A stretch of DNA of 64,000 nucleotides from NCBI GenBank assembly GCA_964035575.1, contig OZ037852.1, forward strand, positions 62,001 through 126,000. Reading direction: 5' to 3'. The notes under the pieces were generated by a model. That model was not told the origin of the DNA and ran no database searches. It saw only the letters and a program-made list of their open reading frames with translations. The position numbers and the translations under genes were made by a program. Position 1 is the stretch's first letter; every line of letters starts with the position of its first letter. This document shows positions 32,827 through 45,038 of the stretch, one piece after another. This DNA comes from Rhynchopus sp. YZ270_cl-10 (lineage: Eukaryota > Euglenozoa > Diplonemea > Diplonemida > Diplonemidae).

Positions 32827-35800
32827 AATAACGATGGTGCGTGCGATGGTACAATGGTGCAAGTTTGCTGAAGGGTTCTTGAGTAGTGCAGGGTTACCAT
32901 TTGCTGGATATTCCAGGCAAAACGAACCGCAGAGTGTGCTCTTTAGATCAGTGGTGCCACTTTTTTTCTCGCAAAATTATATTATGTATTTCCTGGGGGA
33001 TATTGTGTTCATTTTCCATGTAAATGCAACAAAGGCAAGTCATGAAAAAAGAAAAGTCGTTCAAAGGACCTCATCCCTGTGTTTCTGTGGGTTTCTTTTC
33101 TCTCTGTTTTTTTTTTTTGGACAACCACCTTTTTTGATACGCTGGTAACACTTTCTTTTAGCAACACATAGACCTTCGCTTCTTGCATTGTACCCCTTAT
33201 ATGATTCTCAAATGATAGGCTGGAAAGGATTGGCCAAAAAAAAAAAGGTGCAATATTGATAACGTGCACACGCCTCTAGGGCGGTAACGGCAATGATGTC
33301 TTAGTGCAAGACACCACCCTTTAAAAAAAACTCTCGTACTTAGTCACCTTACGAACCTACGTATCAAGCCTCGCATAAGTTACCTTTTAAAAACTCCTCC
33401 GAGCCCAGAGACCCGTCACAAGTCACTGCTGTGGCTTCGAGTCTTCAAGAAATTTGACTTGAAATACAATACAGCCCTCTCAGTGACAGTGTGTTACCTT
33501 TGGTACACTGACCGGGGGTGGACTCCAACCATGCAGTCCTGCATCCATTGCGAGGTTGACATCTGATATGCCCTACTCCCGCTTCAAAAGATGAACGGGG
33601 ATTTTTGGAGACGCAGGTTCATTAAGTCTGCATGATGCAGGGTCCAGTTTGGGTTGGGGTTGGGGGAGGGAGTAGACGGCGAAGAAAAGGTAGCTTTGCG
33701 GACCTTTACCTTTTCTGAAAAATTTAAATTGGCCACTAAACCCCTAACCTGCCCCTGCTCAGTTTCTGCAGGACACACGCGAGAGGCAAGGGGACCCCAC
33801 TAAACGTAATAAATACTTCTCTCTGAAAAACTGTTTCCAGAAAGAAAACGGGGTTGGGGTGGGGTGGGGGAAAGACGGCAATAATTTGAGAGATACATTC
33901 GTTCAATTTTTCTAGTACGTTTGATGCTCAATACCATCCTAAGGGTAGGGGGGGGCAGACACGTTCGAAAAAACCAAAGGAACTAACCTGATTTTGAAAC
34001 AAAACGCCGGAACACAAAGAACTGAGAGGGATGGACACGAATCACATAAAAAAAGTAGACAAAACGCACAAAAAAAAATGATTGAGTTTTTGCAGCCAGT
34101 GGGGTCTATTTTCTTGACTTTTTTATTTTTGCCGCTTTATTTTTGCCACGAGCCCAGACAGCTCGTGTACAAACGAAAAAAAAAGCTGAAAAGGTGCGCA
34201 CGCCTCGGAGGACACAACCAGAGAGGAGCAGACACTGTAACAGCAATAACAAAATATGTGGGGAGGGGTTTTGCATTCATGTGACGTTGCACATCATGCT
34301 CCTCAGCTCACTCGCACGGTGATGGCTCAAAAAAGTTTGTTCGAAGAGACAAACAAATTTGATGCCACATAGAAAGAAACCTTGATCGAAGTGTTCCGTG
34401 TACAAAAAATAAAGTGAAGTTATTAATGCAGGCACCTCCGACTGACCCACGGCCATCCGGGTGAAAGCATAATATAAATATATGACACAACACACACACC
34501 CCTCCACGAAACTTGGCAAAGGTGGGGGAGCAAAACATAACACCGAAACGAAAAAAAGGGCAGTTAGCAAGAAATCGAATGGCGGTAAATTTCGTGGTAG
34601 GGGGGGAAATTCTGAGGTGCCTTGGAAAAAAAAATGCCTTATCTTTTTATTGGAGGGAAACACACAATCTAAGATTCTTGAAAATAAGACCCCGTTATGG
34701 GGTGAAAAAAAAACCCAAAGAAATGTTGAAAGATGAAGTATGCCTAATACAGATCTCAAATACAAGAGGACGGGCCAGAGCCTGTCGGGGGAGACGTGTG
34801 TTGTCAAGGCCCCGCTGTCCAAGTGGTTGGTCTTTCATCGGTCAACAAAAAACACACCAAGCCTAACACCACAACCAAGTTTTCAGGAAAAAGAAACAAA
34901 AACAACGAGAGACAGTGAGGCTTTTGAGACAAGACACACCCTGGGACACACCAACGACTTTGCCGCCCTTTGAGCCACTTGATGTGCCGTTCAAAGTTGC
35001 TGTTCAAAGTGGTGCTACGGAGAGAGCGTCTCCGTACTGGCAGAAAGGCGTCGGCATGTGGGCGCATGGGGGGTGGGTGGGGTGGGATATAGATAAAGAA
35101 AAGTATTGTAAGATGAACCCAAGCCTCATGAGTCATCTTGAAGAAAGATAAAGACAGTTGCAAAAAAGCGACAAAATAGCGAGTGCACACACAGAGAGTG
35201 CACCTAAAGAAGGTTCAAAGGGCCACCGCCTCTACGAAGACACCAGATGTGTTGGCACAACGCTGACCACACGAAAAATTTTAAAAAAGAAAAGACGAGC
35301 GAGCTCTGACGCACGTGCATATGTCAAAGATATGGGGAAAGGGGGGAGCTAGTGTGCCGACGCTTCGGAAAAAGAAGAAAAATTGAAGTTGATAACATGC
35401 AGAGAAGAGAGAGAAAAAAACATGAATGTCTCACAGGAGAGAAGGGGCAAAACTGACAGTGCAAACACTGCCAGGGACCCGCACACTCAAGAAAAAATAA
35501 TGTGCTTGAAACTTAAACAGCAAAGAAAACACCCTGCCACCCTGAGGGTGTTCTTCGCTCCTTTTTGCACACCCCCACTGAGTCGATATTATTTATGGTA
35601 ATGATGTCTCACATTAACGGGGTAAATTTTCGGGACAGACAGGGGGGACGTCCGAGATGGTTTGCTATGGTTGTTCAAAAAGAGAGAAACAGAAAGAGCA
35701 GCGAACTGCGCTGGAAGGAGCACACGTGGAGAGAGTTTTGTCTCGATACACACATTGACAGCAACAGCAAGATGGCCAAAGTAGAGGTACATCTCGTAAC

Positions 35801-38076
35801 GCTGGTGCTGTTGGGCGTGCGCATCGTATTGACACTGTTAGCGCAAACACAACAAAATCCTATGTGAAATGCACTGAATCTCTTGGCAGCTTTCGTGAGG
35901 GTTTCTCTGGAGGGGAGGAGGGGGGACCCTCCGAGGGGGGAAGAAATGCTTATAAGACGTCCCGAAGCTTCTGCTTAGGAACCGTGCAAAAAAAAGTTAA
36001 AATATGTACCTCAAACCTGAATGCACATTGAGAGAAGATCGAGTACGCCCCAAAGAGCTGCCAGTTCAAACAGTTCGCCCATGGATGGTGATTCGTACGG
36101 AGGGTGGAATACTCGTAAAAACCCCTTTTTTGAAAGATATGAAAGTGCCTTGCCTATTGCACACATCTAAAAAAAAAGGGGGGGAGAGGTTGAAAGATGT
36201 GCGTGCCTTCAAAAATAAGACACCATTTTTCCCCCCCAACCTTCCTTCCCAGCAGGGTAAGGTATACAAAAAAGGTTTGAAATCGATGTCGGGGGGGATA
36301 ACAACTTTTTACGCTGCGCTGGAAAGACAAAGTGTTATTTTTGTTTGAAAACGCAGCGAAAAAAACAGACAAAAGGTCCAAAAGTGTGACGAAAGGAAAT
36401 GGAGCATCAGATGGCTTTTTCTTTTTGCTAAAAGGTACACTCTGATAATACGCATTTTACTTTATTTTATTTTTCAGGACATTTTGAAGAATTTTATTTT
36501 TCCGGACCAAATTTATCTGGTCACATATGATAACAAAACACGGAGAAAAATTGGAAAAAAAAAAAATTGAAGACCAGCTCAATCACCTCAATGCCCAAGG
36601 AAAAAAACCACCTCAAACCCGAGAGGGAGCACTGAATCACTTCAAAAAAAAAAATCAAATTATTTACAACGGTGCAGCGAACGGCGTCCAGTGTGAACAA
36701 AAAGAGTGTTTTACTCCTCTTTTTTTCAGTTTGCTACACAAACCTTACAATCCGTGAAGGATGAGGAACCCCTTGGAACTATGCTTTTTTTTTGTATACC
36801 TTTCTCATCAACAAACCCCGTTTTATTTATAGACAAAATAGTTCATGATGGTAACCCACTATGGGTTGGTTGAACGTAACAACGATATTTTTTTTTTTAT
36901 AATCTGGGTGTAGCTGACAGTCTTCACACAAAAAAAATTTCTCGGTAAAAAGACAAACAAGCAGCAACACACATTTCTTGGAAAGCGCTGATAACGATGA
37001 AATCTAAAGCGTCAATCGCAGTGCCAATGTGTGGTGTATTTGAAGGAAAATAACACTCAGAGTGGTGGCGTGGGAGGAGGCGAGTGGCAAAGAATAACGG
37101 AACTGAAACGAACAAGAAGAGAGAGGGTGTGAGGACAAAAAAGAAGTCCTCTCAATAAACCAGAAAAAAGAAGGCTGGGGTGCAGACAGTTTAGCAGGTA
37201 CGTCATACACAACATCAAAACAGAAAGGGAAAACCCAGGGGAAGAATAAAAAAAGTGTAGTCAGCCTCTTGAAGCAATACCAAACCACACAAAACACCAA
37301 AAAGTCCCTCGCAGCAAACAGCGTTCCCTCACTGTACCTAGGACATGGAATACCGAAGGAGGCCAGAGGGGGTTGCGTTCGGTATTTGTTGTTTTACGAT
37401 AAATCCTTTTGTGTGGCTGACAGTTCCTCTCCGCTGTACCAGAAAAACACTTTCAAAAATAAAAAATTGTCAGCTTCACAGGGCATCCGCCCACACCGCT
37501 AAAACGAACGATAGGTGATTTTTTCAAAAGAAGAAAAAGGTTTTCTGAAAAAGGTGTCCCCCGGTGAGGCCCGGCTAGCTTCGCACACCGGATTCCTTTT
37601 TTTCTGAAAATTCCTTTTTTTCTGTTTGAAATCTAACAAAATATTTCTCTAAATTTCATACATCACAACGACGTCTCGACCTCGCTACGGCCGGATAAAA
37701 AAAAAAATAATCGGGCGTGGATAAGGCGTACTCAGGAATACTTCGACGCCTCAGCCACACCTCAGATATATTTTCCATCCAGGCCATTTTTTCAGGCGTA
37801 TTCTCGGCCTCGTTGCATTGTATGTAATTTTTGCATTTTTTCTTTGTATCCACAAAACACGTTCCACCCTTTGTCACGCTTCAGGCAAACACCGTTGGAG
37901 GAGAGGGTGGCGTTTGTATTTGTGTTGGTACAAAAAGAAAGTCAAAAAAAAAATTCAAAAAGCTTTAAACCACCTCTGTATAGTCCTTGGCTATGAACAG
38001 TACCACCTCAAAAACACTTCATTGGCGTTGCTTCGGGGTAGGAAACAAGGTGTGTGGGTGGGAGGAGAAGTTGATA
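32827..38076. other. 5.2-kb AT-rich gene-free region with small hairpins
   Basis: No frame here has a recognisable domain or sustained coding character. G-rich tracts lie at 33650-33670 and 33850-33875. Small hairpins occur at 34731-34756 (AGATGAAGTATGCC..ATACAGATCT) and 35110-35139 (AAGATGA..TCATCTT, perfect outer stem). The structured repeat of 26643 recurs at 34412-34470. Half-conserved relatives lie near 33340-33385, 34190 and 36185. Confidence 0.6.
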
Positions 38077-38366
38077 TCGTAGAAATAAATATTCAGTACC
38101 AGAGAAGAATACTGGCGCCGGAATAAAACTGGACCAATCGAATCGAGATTTTTGGGGTCGGTTTTATTCCTGCCCATATTTCCAGAGTGGATGTATTTTT
38201 GATTGCTTCTGATTTAATCATACGTCTTTTGAAAAAGGCATCCCGCTTCAGTGGAGGTGATCGACACAAAAGATAAATTTTCCATTTCACCCCAAAACAG
38301 TTCTGGGCCATTAACTGTGAATTTTGGGGGGATTTTTTCCGTCCCAGAAAGTATTTATTTCTACGA
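38077..38366. mobile_element. 290-bp MITE with TA target duplication
   Basis: The inverted ends are TCGTAGAAATAAATA (38077) and TATTTATTTCTACGA (ending 38366), flanked by TA on both sides (38075-38076, 38367-38368). An inner inverted pair GGAATAAAAC and GTTTTATTCC lies near the left end. TA duplication and size suggest a mariner-type MITE. No coding frame. Confidence 0.8.
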
Positions 38367-38368
38367 TA

Positions 38369-38893
38369 AATAAATAACGCCCAAGAGAACACCACGGCAT
38401 TAAAAGAGAGGGAAGAAAAAAAGGGGAAAGACGATGATTATGCCGCATGAATCTGAAAGAATAGGGAGGAGGACGCACCCCTCATGATGGGATCGCTTTA
38501 TTTTCTGTTTCTTCTGTTATTTATGTTTTTGTGTTGCTCTTTTTGTGGAGAAGAGGGGGCCTTTTCCCACACCTTTTGCAAGGGTACTGCCACAAAAAAA
38601 TGCTGACCACAAAAGACGTCTTTATTCACTTAAAACTTTTCCAACCTTCGGATGCTTTTACAAGACAGCCTCTGCACACTGCACTGCAGCCACAAGATGC
38701 GATGGGTTCCCCGTTGGGCTGAGCAGATTGAACTGTCTCTCAGGCATGTCGCAAGGTCCGATGCGCCCTGAGTTAGGTGTCGACGCCTCTAGTCGTGCGC
38801 TCTCAAGGCTGCTGCGACGCGAGCCTGCGGACTTCATTCGTTGCGGCATGCTCCTGTGTGGTGGTTTTGTTGCTATGACTGAGCATGGCACTA
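38369..38893. other. Spacer downstream of the kinase gene
   Basis: 525 bp including A/G-rich stretches and GC-richer DNA from 38640. No gene is recognised. It should contain the kinase mRNA 3' end. Confidence 0.5.
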
Positions 38894-39017
38894 CTGAACT
38901 GTGAACTATGAACTATGAACTATGAACTATGAACTATGAACTATGAACTATGAACTATGAACTATGAACTATGAACTATGAACTATGAACTATGAACTAT
39001 GAACTATGAACTATGAA
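38894..39017. repeat. (TGAACTA)n heptamer repeat containing the kinase stop codon
   Basis: About 18 copies of a 7-bp unit. On the - strand it reads (TAGTTCA)n, giving a TAG in each frame within 21 nt. The kinase reading frame enters it and stops at 38997-38999. Confidence 0.95.
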
Positions 39018-41764
39018 CCTCACAGGGTACTGACAGTGAAATAATTGTGTTAGAGCCGATGCCTGTTTGTGCGGCAAAGACTGTGTGACAAAAGTGACAA
39101 CAGAAGAAAAGCTTGCATACGTGGCATCGATGTCAGTGTCCGGGCTGCTCCCTGCAAGCGTTGCCGAGAACGGCGAGCCCTTGAGGACAGGCGAGAGGGG
39201 TGAGTGTGGCTGTAGCACCCTTGCTGCGAGAAGGGGGCTGTGTGCGGTGGGCGACGACCCTGTGGGCACTTCCTCCTCACGCCGCTCGGGTGTGGGGGTG
39301 GTGGGAAGCGCACCCCGGCTAGGGGGCAACTTCGCACTCTGGTGCAAGGGGGGGCGCGTCTTGCTGCCTGCGTGCTGAGCTTCCGTCTCTTCGTCGCTGT
39401 CGTCAGGTTTGGAGACGTCACCACCATCGTCGTCGTCGTCATCGTCGTCAAACCCGCCAAAGGAAGACGCCGTGCGTATCCAGTCAGGTTCGGGCACATT
39501 TCGCTTGACAGGCTGCTGTGCAGCAATGACAGCAAACGGGGGAAGGCCTGACGGCTTCGTTCCCTCCGTTTGCTTTGGTGTGGACGCCTGGATCATGTCC
39601 GTCAGCACGTCCGCCACGCTGCGCACACTGCGCACACCCCCGTCACCGTCGCTGCAGATGCCGTAGCTAGACTTACGTCTGCTCGCCAAAGCATAACGCA
39701 CACTCCCACCGCGCCCCTCCTCCGAAGAGCACGGCGATGCTGACCGCGACTCCTTGTCCCCAAAGGCAAACGTGCTCATCGCCTGACCGTACGTTGTGTC
39801 CTGGCTGTCCGTCACCGGGCCGCTGTTTGCAGTCAGCGCCGGAAGCGACGGCTGCGAGCTGGACTTCCTAAAGGGCGACCCCTGCGTGGGTGTGTCTGTG
39901 TAGTCCTCACCGAGCATGCTCTTCTCAAGGTTCTCGTCTGTGCTCTGCGTGATGAAGGCGTGGTGCTGGAGCTGTGCGGCAGAGCTGCGCTCCTCAGGCA
40001 CGATGCGGAAGCAGAGACGCAGGAAGTCCATGGTCGTCTCCGACAGGTCCTCCGGCACGTCCGGCGGCAGCGGCTTCGTCCAGTTCCCTATTGTGTACAG
40101 TGCCTGCCACGAGGACTCCCACTCTGACGGCCACGGCGGCCTGCCTGAGTCAAGCAGCTCGCACACGACGCACCCGACGGACCAGATGTCTGCCTTCAGA
40201 GTGATCGGCAGATGCCCCTTGATGGCCTCTGGGGACATCCACAACGGCGTGCCCTGCAGGTGCGTGATGCGCGTCTCGTTGATTTTCTTGCTTGTCCCGA
40301 AGTCCGTCAGCTTGATGCACCCAGCCTCCCCAATGAGGATGTTGTCGCCCTTCAGATCTCTGTGGATGATGCTGTGGTCGTGCAGGTAGTGCACACCCGC
40401 CAGGATCTGCCGTGTGTAGCTCGCCACAGGCAGCTCTTCGAGGTTCTGCCCGTGGCGCCGCACCAAGGCCCCTAGACTGCCCCCCTGCACGCACTCCATG
40501 AAGATCACCAACTCCTCTTTCTCTATGTTGCAGCCAAAGTACTGTGGTGTGGTGTGGTGGTAAGTGGTAAGTGGGTGTAGTGTAGTGTCGTGTCGTGTCG
40601 TGTCCATACCCGCACAATGTTCTCGTGCTGCAGATAACTCATCAACTCAACCTCGCGTTTCAGCTCAATGAGACGCTCCGTTGGGAGTGTGTCGTTCAGT
40701 GCGATGACCTGGTGGGGTGTTTTGCATTGGCATCTAAAAATGAACGGTATGTACAAAGGGATGGGAGAGAAGGTGGACCTAAGCCTCTCGTAGAGCTTGG
40801 TTCCTCTAAAAGTATCTAACAGCAAACGTTTCTTTACACTACATTCACTCCACTTCCTCCATACCTTCGCAGCAAAGAACGTGCCGTTTACTCGCACCCC
40901 CATGTAGACGTTGCCGTACGAGCCCGACCCGAGGAGCTGTCCCCTCTGCCAGACCTTGGGCACGCCTACGCTTGGTGAGGGACCCGGGGAGAGGAGCTGG
41001 TTGTTGGAGCCTGCGCGTGGGAGGGGGATGTGGAGGTTCTTGTCGTGGCTGCTGTTGCGCACGAGGCCGCCTGCGAGAGATGCTTGCTGCATGGAGGCGA
41101 GCACGGGGCGCGGCTTCTGCAGTTGCGACACAGGGAACGAGCTGCCCCCACGCGTGGACAGCATCGGCGGCGGCACCTCTGCAGGCTGCGCCTCACTGCT
41201 GGAGGGTGAGTAGAGGTCGAGCAGCTCGTCTGGCACGTCGTGGCCGGACCTGCTGCTGTTGTCCTCCCCCTTCCTCTGGTGCAGTGAGTTCTCATTCGAG
41301 AGAATCGACTGCTCATTGATGTGCAACGTCAGCGGGCTCCTCTTCGGCGGACGTACGTGCGAGTTTGCTGCAACGAGGTTCGAAGACGACGACGACGGCT
41401 CAAAGGTGAGGAGCGGGGAGACACCGTTCTGGTCGTTCACAGAGCTGCGGGAGTGCGAGAGGTCGGGGCTTGTGTACGTCGGGCGTGCGGCACCCTCCTG
41501 TGCCGTGTACTTCACGAGGATCTGCTTGAGCATCTCCTCCTGACTCCCAAGCGTCCCACTGCCACGCTTGCTGCGGTCGTACTTCATCTTGTACCGCCGC
41601 CACTGCCACACCGCACCGATCGCCACCATCATCAAGCACAGCAGCGCACCCCATATCGGGGCGTACCACAGCTGCTCCATCAGCTCCTCATCCTCCTCGT
41701 GCAAAGGGGGTCGCTTCGGTGGCGGGTCAAACGGGAAGGGTGGACGCGTGTCATTTATCGGCAT
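38997..41764 (-). CDS. Membrane-anchored MAPKKK/STE11-like protein kinase, three exons
   Basis: Exons are 40865-41764, 40610-40708 and 38997-40541. The introns of 156 and 68 nt both begin GTATGG and end CAG, and both fall between codons. The product is 847 residues. One membrane helix lies at about 32-52 (APIWGALLCLMMVAIGAVW), followed by basic residues and a Ser-rich linker to about 265. The kinase domain starts at 275: GSGSYG loop, lysine K300 (FFAAK, the last codon of exon 1), HRD at 393-395, DFG at 413-415, GTPLWMSPEA. A disordered Ser/Pro/Asp-rich tail follows. The signatures fit MEKK/STE11 kinases, which phosphorylate MAPKKs. A transmembrane N-terminus is unusual for that group. All key catalytic residues are present. 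Confidence 0.93.
40771..40810 (-). ncRNA. Small hairpin inside kinase intron 1
   Basis: Read on the + strand, AGGTGGACCTAAGCC .. GAGCTTGGTTCCTCT folds by GGACC/GGTTCC and AAGC/GCTT pairing. It shares the CCTAAGCCTCTCGT core with hairpins at 42261 and 42431. A repeat origin is as likely as a functional RNA. Confidence 0.5.
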
Positions 41765-42260
41765 TGAAAGAAGTGTGGGGAGGGTAGTCGAGACGCAGGA
41801 AGGCTAGTTCATCAGGGGTTTGGATGGGGTTGGGTGCTTCGCTGAAGTGATGTACCAAAATAGGTCCAAAAAAAAGTGAGTTGTGTTGGTGTATGTGTTT
41901 TAATGTCTCTGTTCAGGGAGTGGTTGGGGGGTGGACGGCATTGGTGTCAGGACACATGTATGGAGTGTCCGGCTTAACCAGGGAAGTACATTTTTGCATT
42001 TTGCGATGCTGGAATTGACAAAATGACACTACCAGGCGAGTATGCGGCTTAATTTTGACTCAACATCAACCAATTTTACTAGGTAAGGGAGACAATATCA
42101 AGATTGACAGATTGAGAGCTCTTTCTCGATCAAGAGGGAGGGGAAAATATGGCTTTTTTTTATTTTGTACCTCTGACCCCTTCCCCTCTCCATCCTGTAA
42201 CAAAAAAGGGTGGACCCAAAAGGGTGTAAAAAGTTGAGGATATTGAAAGAAAAATTTTAT

Positions 42261-42295
42261 AGATGAACCTAAGCCTCGTCGTGCTTAGTCACCTT
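42261..42295 (-). ncRNA. Small hairpin, AAGRTG/CAYCTT family
   Basis: The + strand reads AGATGAACCTAAGCCTCG then TCGTGCTTAGTCACCTT. The inner stem is CTAAGC/GCTTAG and the outer stem is TGA/TCA plus flanking pairs. It is followed by A-rich DNA. A second, nearly identical copy lies at 42431-42465. Confidence 0.55.
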
Positions 42296-42430
42296 GAAAA
42301 ACACAGCGAAAAAGGAGATGAGAGTGTTCTGGGGGTGGGCAAATCCTGATTTTTTTTTTGATTTTATGTTCACCACCCTCTCTCTACTCTCACACAAGAA
42401 AAGGAACGAAATTTGGCGAAAAAGAAGAAT

Positions 42431-42465
42431 AAGATGAACCTAAGCCTCTCGTGCTTAGTCACCTT
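42431..42465 (-). ncRNA. Small hairpin, AAGRTG/CAYCTT family
   Basis: AAGATGAACCTAAGCC .. GTGCTTAGTCACCTT on the + strand. It differs from the copy at 42261 in the loop only, and is preceded by the A-rich stretch GAAAAAGAAGAAT. Confidence 0.55.
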
Positions 42466-44065
42466 AGTTACTTAAAGAAGGGATGTAAGCCTCACACGGC
42501 AAAACAACACCTTAAAAAGACGCAAGGTACTGAACAGAGCACCTTTAATATAAAAGGAACAACAACAAAGGTAAAAGTTAAAAGGATGAACTGCACGACT
42601 CTCCACTCAATGCATATTCATCGAGGGAAATACTCCAATAAAATTGGATCTACCCCCTACTGACAAAAAAAGGTACACAAAAAAAAAGTCTAAAAATAGA
42701 ACAGAAAAGAATGCTTCCTACTGGGGGGGGGATATTGTAGGAAACCTTTTTGTGGGTTTTGTATCTTTCAAGAAATCTCTTCTTTTTGCGCATTAATTCA
42801 ACAGAAAATAACCCATGAAGACGCAAGAGCATCTTGCAATGGGTTAAAAGTTTCACGCTTCTTGAGTGCTTACAATTCAAGGAAGAGTAAAAGCATTCGA
42901 GAGAAGGTGATTTAGCACACACGAAGGCTCAGTCAGGATGCATTGACGGGCGCGTCATGACTTGTTGTGTGTTATGACACGTATTTTTCACCCTTCCGTC
43001 ACGTAATGTCCTGATGAAACTACCGTGTATACATTGTATCATGAAGAGAGAAAAAAAAAGTGCTAAACAAGAGTCTTGAAAAGATGAAAAAAAAGACCAA
43101 AATGTGCCTCCGTCTGCACAGATCGTTAAAAGCCAACAAAAAACAAACCATAATTCAAGAGAGCGAAGTGGAAAAAATTGCACCTTACTCTGACGTTCAC
43201 GCGATGGAAAAGAACAACAAAAATTGCTTTTTTGAAAAAAGACAAAAATACAAGAAAAACAGAAGCTGAACGGAAAATTCTTTCGATGTTTTTTTGTCAT
43301 TTGGAGCCTGCAAACCCTGGAGCTGTTGAGATTACTAAAATTGGAGGAAAATGTGTCAAAAAAGAAAAATGTCTTTATTTTTTGACAACACCCTCCAATT
43401 CAGGCCAACAGAGGAGGGATAATTTTTGTGTTTGCAAGACTGTGTGCATGTGAGTGTTTCTCACCCCCCATATCAGGAGTGAGAATTATTTTTGAAAATT
43501 TGGTAATAGTGTGGACACCCGAGGATGAGCTCCAGTACTGTTTTTTTTATATTTCGAGGTTCCCACTGATTTCTTATGCTGTACCACAGGGAGTAAAAAA
43601 TCAGACAGGGTAGCTAATTTAGGGGAAAACAAAAAGCGTGCCGTTTAATGGAGAGAAAAAATACAAAATTGCAAAAGACACAAAACACAAAAAAGCTTTC
43701 AAGAAAACAAATTCATATACTTTCAAATAAAATTTGAAAGCATTAGGGAAGTGTATAAAAAACGAAGAAAAGAAAAGAAAAAGTTTTGCACGATGACCCA
43801 AGCCCTCATACACAGACAGCTTGATCACCCACAAAGGTAAAAAGTCTCATGCACGTATCATCCTGTAAGCGCAGACACTGCAAGTATTTTTCTGAAAGCT
43901 TCACATATTTGCCTCAAAAGGGCAAAACACACGCATCTCCATGTAATGTAATAAAAGGAAAATTTGACGAATATGCTTCATGCGCACTTCTCAAAAAAAT
44001 ATCAAAGAAAATGTTGAAAAGATGCGAACCCTTTGGGACGCAGGCACAGAAAAAAAATATAGGGA

Positions 44066-44097
44066 AATGATCCTAAGCCTCTCATGCTTGTCATTTG
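44066..44097 (-). ncRNA. Small hairpin with altered outer stem
   Basis: AAATGATCCTAAGCC .. ATGCTTGTCATTT on the + strand. The outer stem AAATGA/TCATTT replaces AAGGTGA/TCACCTT while pairing is kept, and the AAGC/GCTT inner stem is the same. Confidence 0.55.
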
Positions 44098-44296
44098 GTG
44101 TACTTCCAGTCAGGTGGAGTGTGACCTGATAGGGAACAAGGTTAAGGGGGAAATATATGTGAACGTGCTGATAACGCTCCGAAGGACGCATGATGATGGT
44201 CTTCAGCCTCTTTCCTGCTGACTGCTGAGTCATCGTTGGTCACAATCGTTAAAAGAAAAACAAACAAACAAACTGAACGAAAAGAAGAAAAGTTGT

Positions 44297-44327
44297 AAGG
44301 TGAATGCACACCTTGTGCACACATCTT
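44297..44327 (-). ncRNA. Small hairpin with altered inner stem
   Basis: AAGGTGAATGCACACC then TTGTGCACACATCTT on the + strand. The outer stem is conserved. The inner stem is TGCAC/GTGCA instead of CTAAGC/GCTTAG. Confidence 0.55.
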
Positions 44328-44985
44328 AAAAGAACACCCACTCTGGGCCGTATTATACCGTTTTATTTATATTTTTTTTGCAATTCTTTTGAAAAGTTAC
44401 ACAAAAAAAAAGACATGTACAACACGCTGAAATCAGAAAAAAAACGCAGAAGCAGGGGGAGGTAATCGAAAACAAAGGTTTTTAAAAATATCCAGCAGAT
44501 ACACCATACACCTTGAAAATAATATAAAAGAGATTTTGGTGATAACATTTACCTACGACTCTCTTTCTATACAAACGTGGCATTTGTGCGTAGGGGGAAG
44601 GGAAACCGCTGTCTATGGTGAACTACAGACGAATGATCTTGCAGCCGACCTTCCCCCAACCCACATACTCCCTTCGAGCCGCGCTGTCCAGTGCAGGTGT
44701 CTGCGTGGTTTGAAAAATTTCGTTTTTTTTGTTTATTTTTGTATTTTTCATTATAACTGGCACCACCCCCCGAACAACACCTGACGTATCCCCCCCTTCC
44801 TTTGATACATCTGTTTCCTTCAGGTGGCACCAATTTGGTTTCGTTTTATTTTGTTTCGTTACGGGTTTTTCTCTTTGGAATCATCTGCAATTCTGAGTTG
44901 GGGGAGAAAAATGAGAATTTGGTTTAAAATCTTTTTAACATAGCTGTCATAGTATGTCATGCAGCATTTTTTGGTTTTTTTTTTT

Positions 44986-45038
44986 TTGAAAACTTGGTTG
45001 TATTAGTGTAGCCACCCTAGAGTGTGCTCCACTATAAT
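44986..45038 (-). repeat. 53-nt SINE-like head with oligo(A) tail (on - strand)
   Basis: On the - strand it runs ATTATAGTGGAGCACACTC .. ACTAATACAACCAAGTTTTC and then a run of A. A near-identical head lies at about 15462-15512 and a variant at 55501-55556. TTAGTG..AG pairs with CTCCACTATAA. Confidence 0.75.

Noticed and set aside
42431-42465. Hairpins as decayed tRNA genes
   Set aside because: On the - strand AGGTTCATC slightly resembles a B box, but no acceptor stem, anticodon arm or A-box spacing can be built, and the core is only 35 nt.
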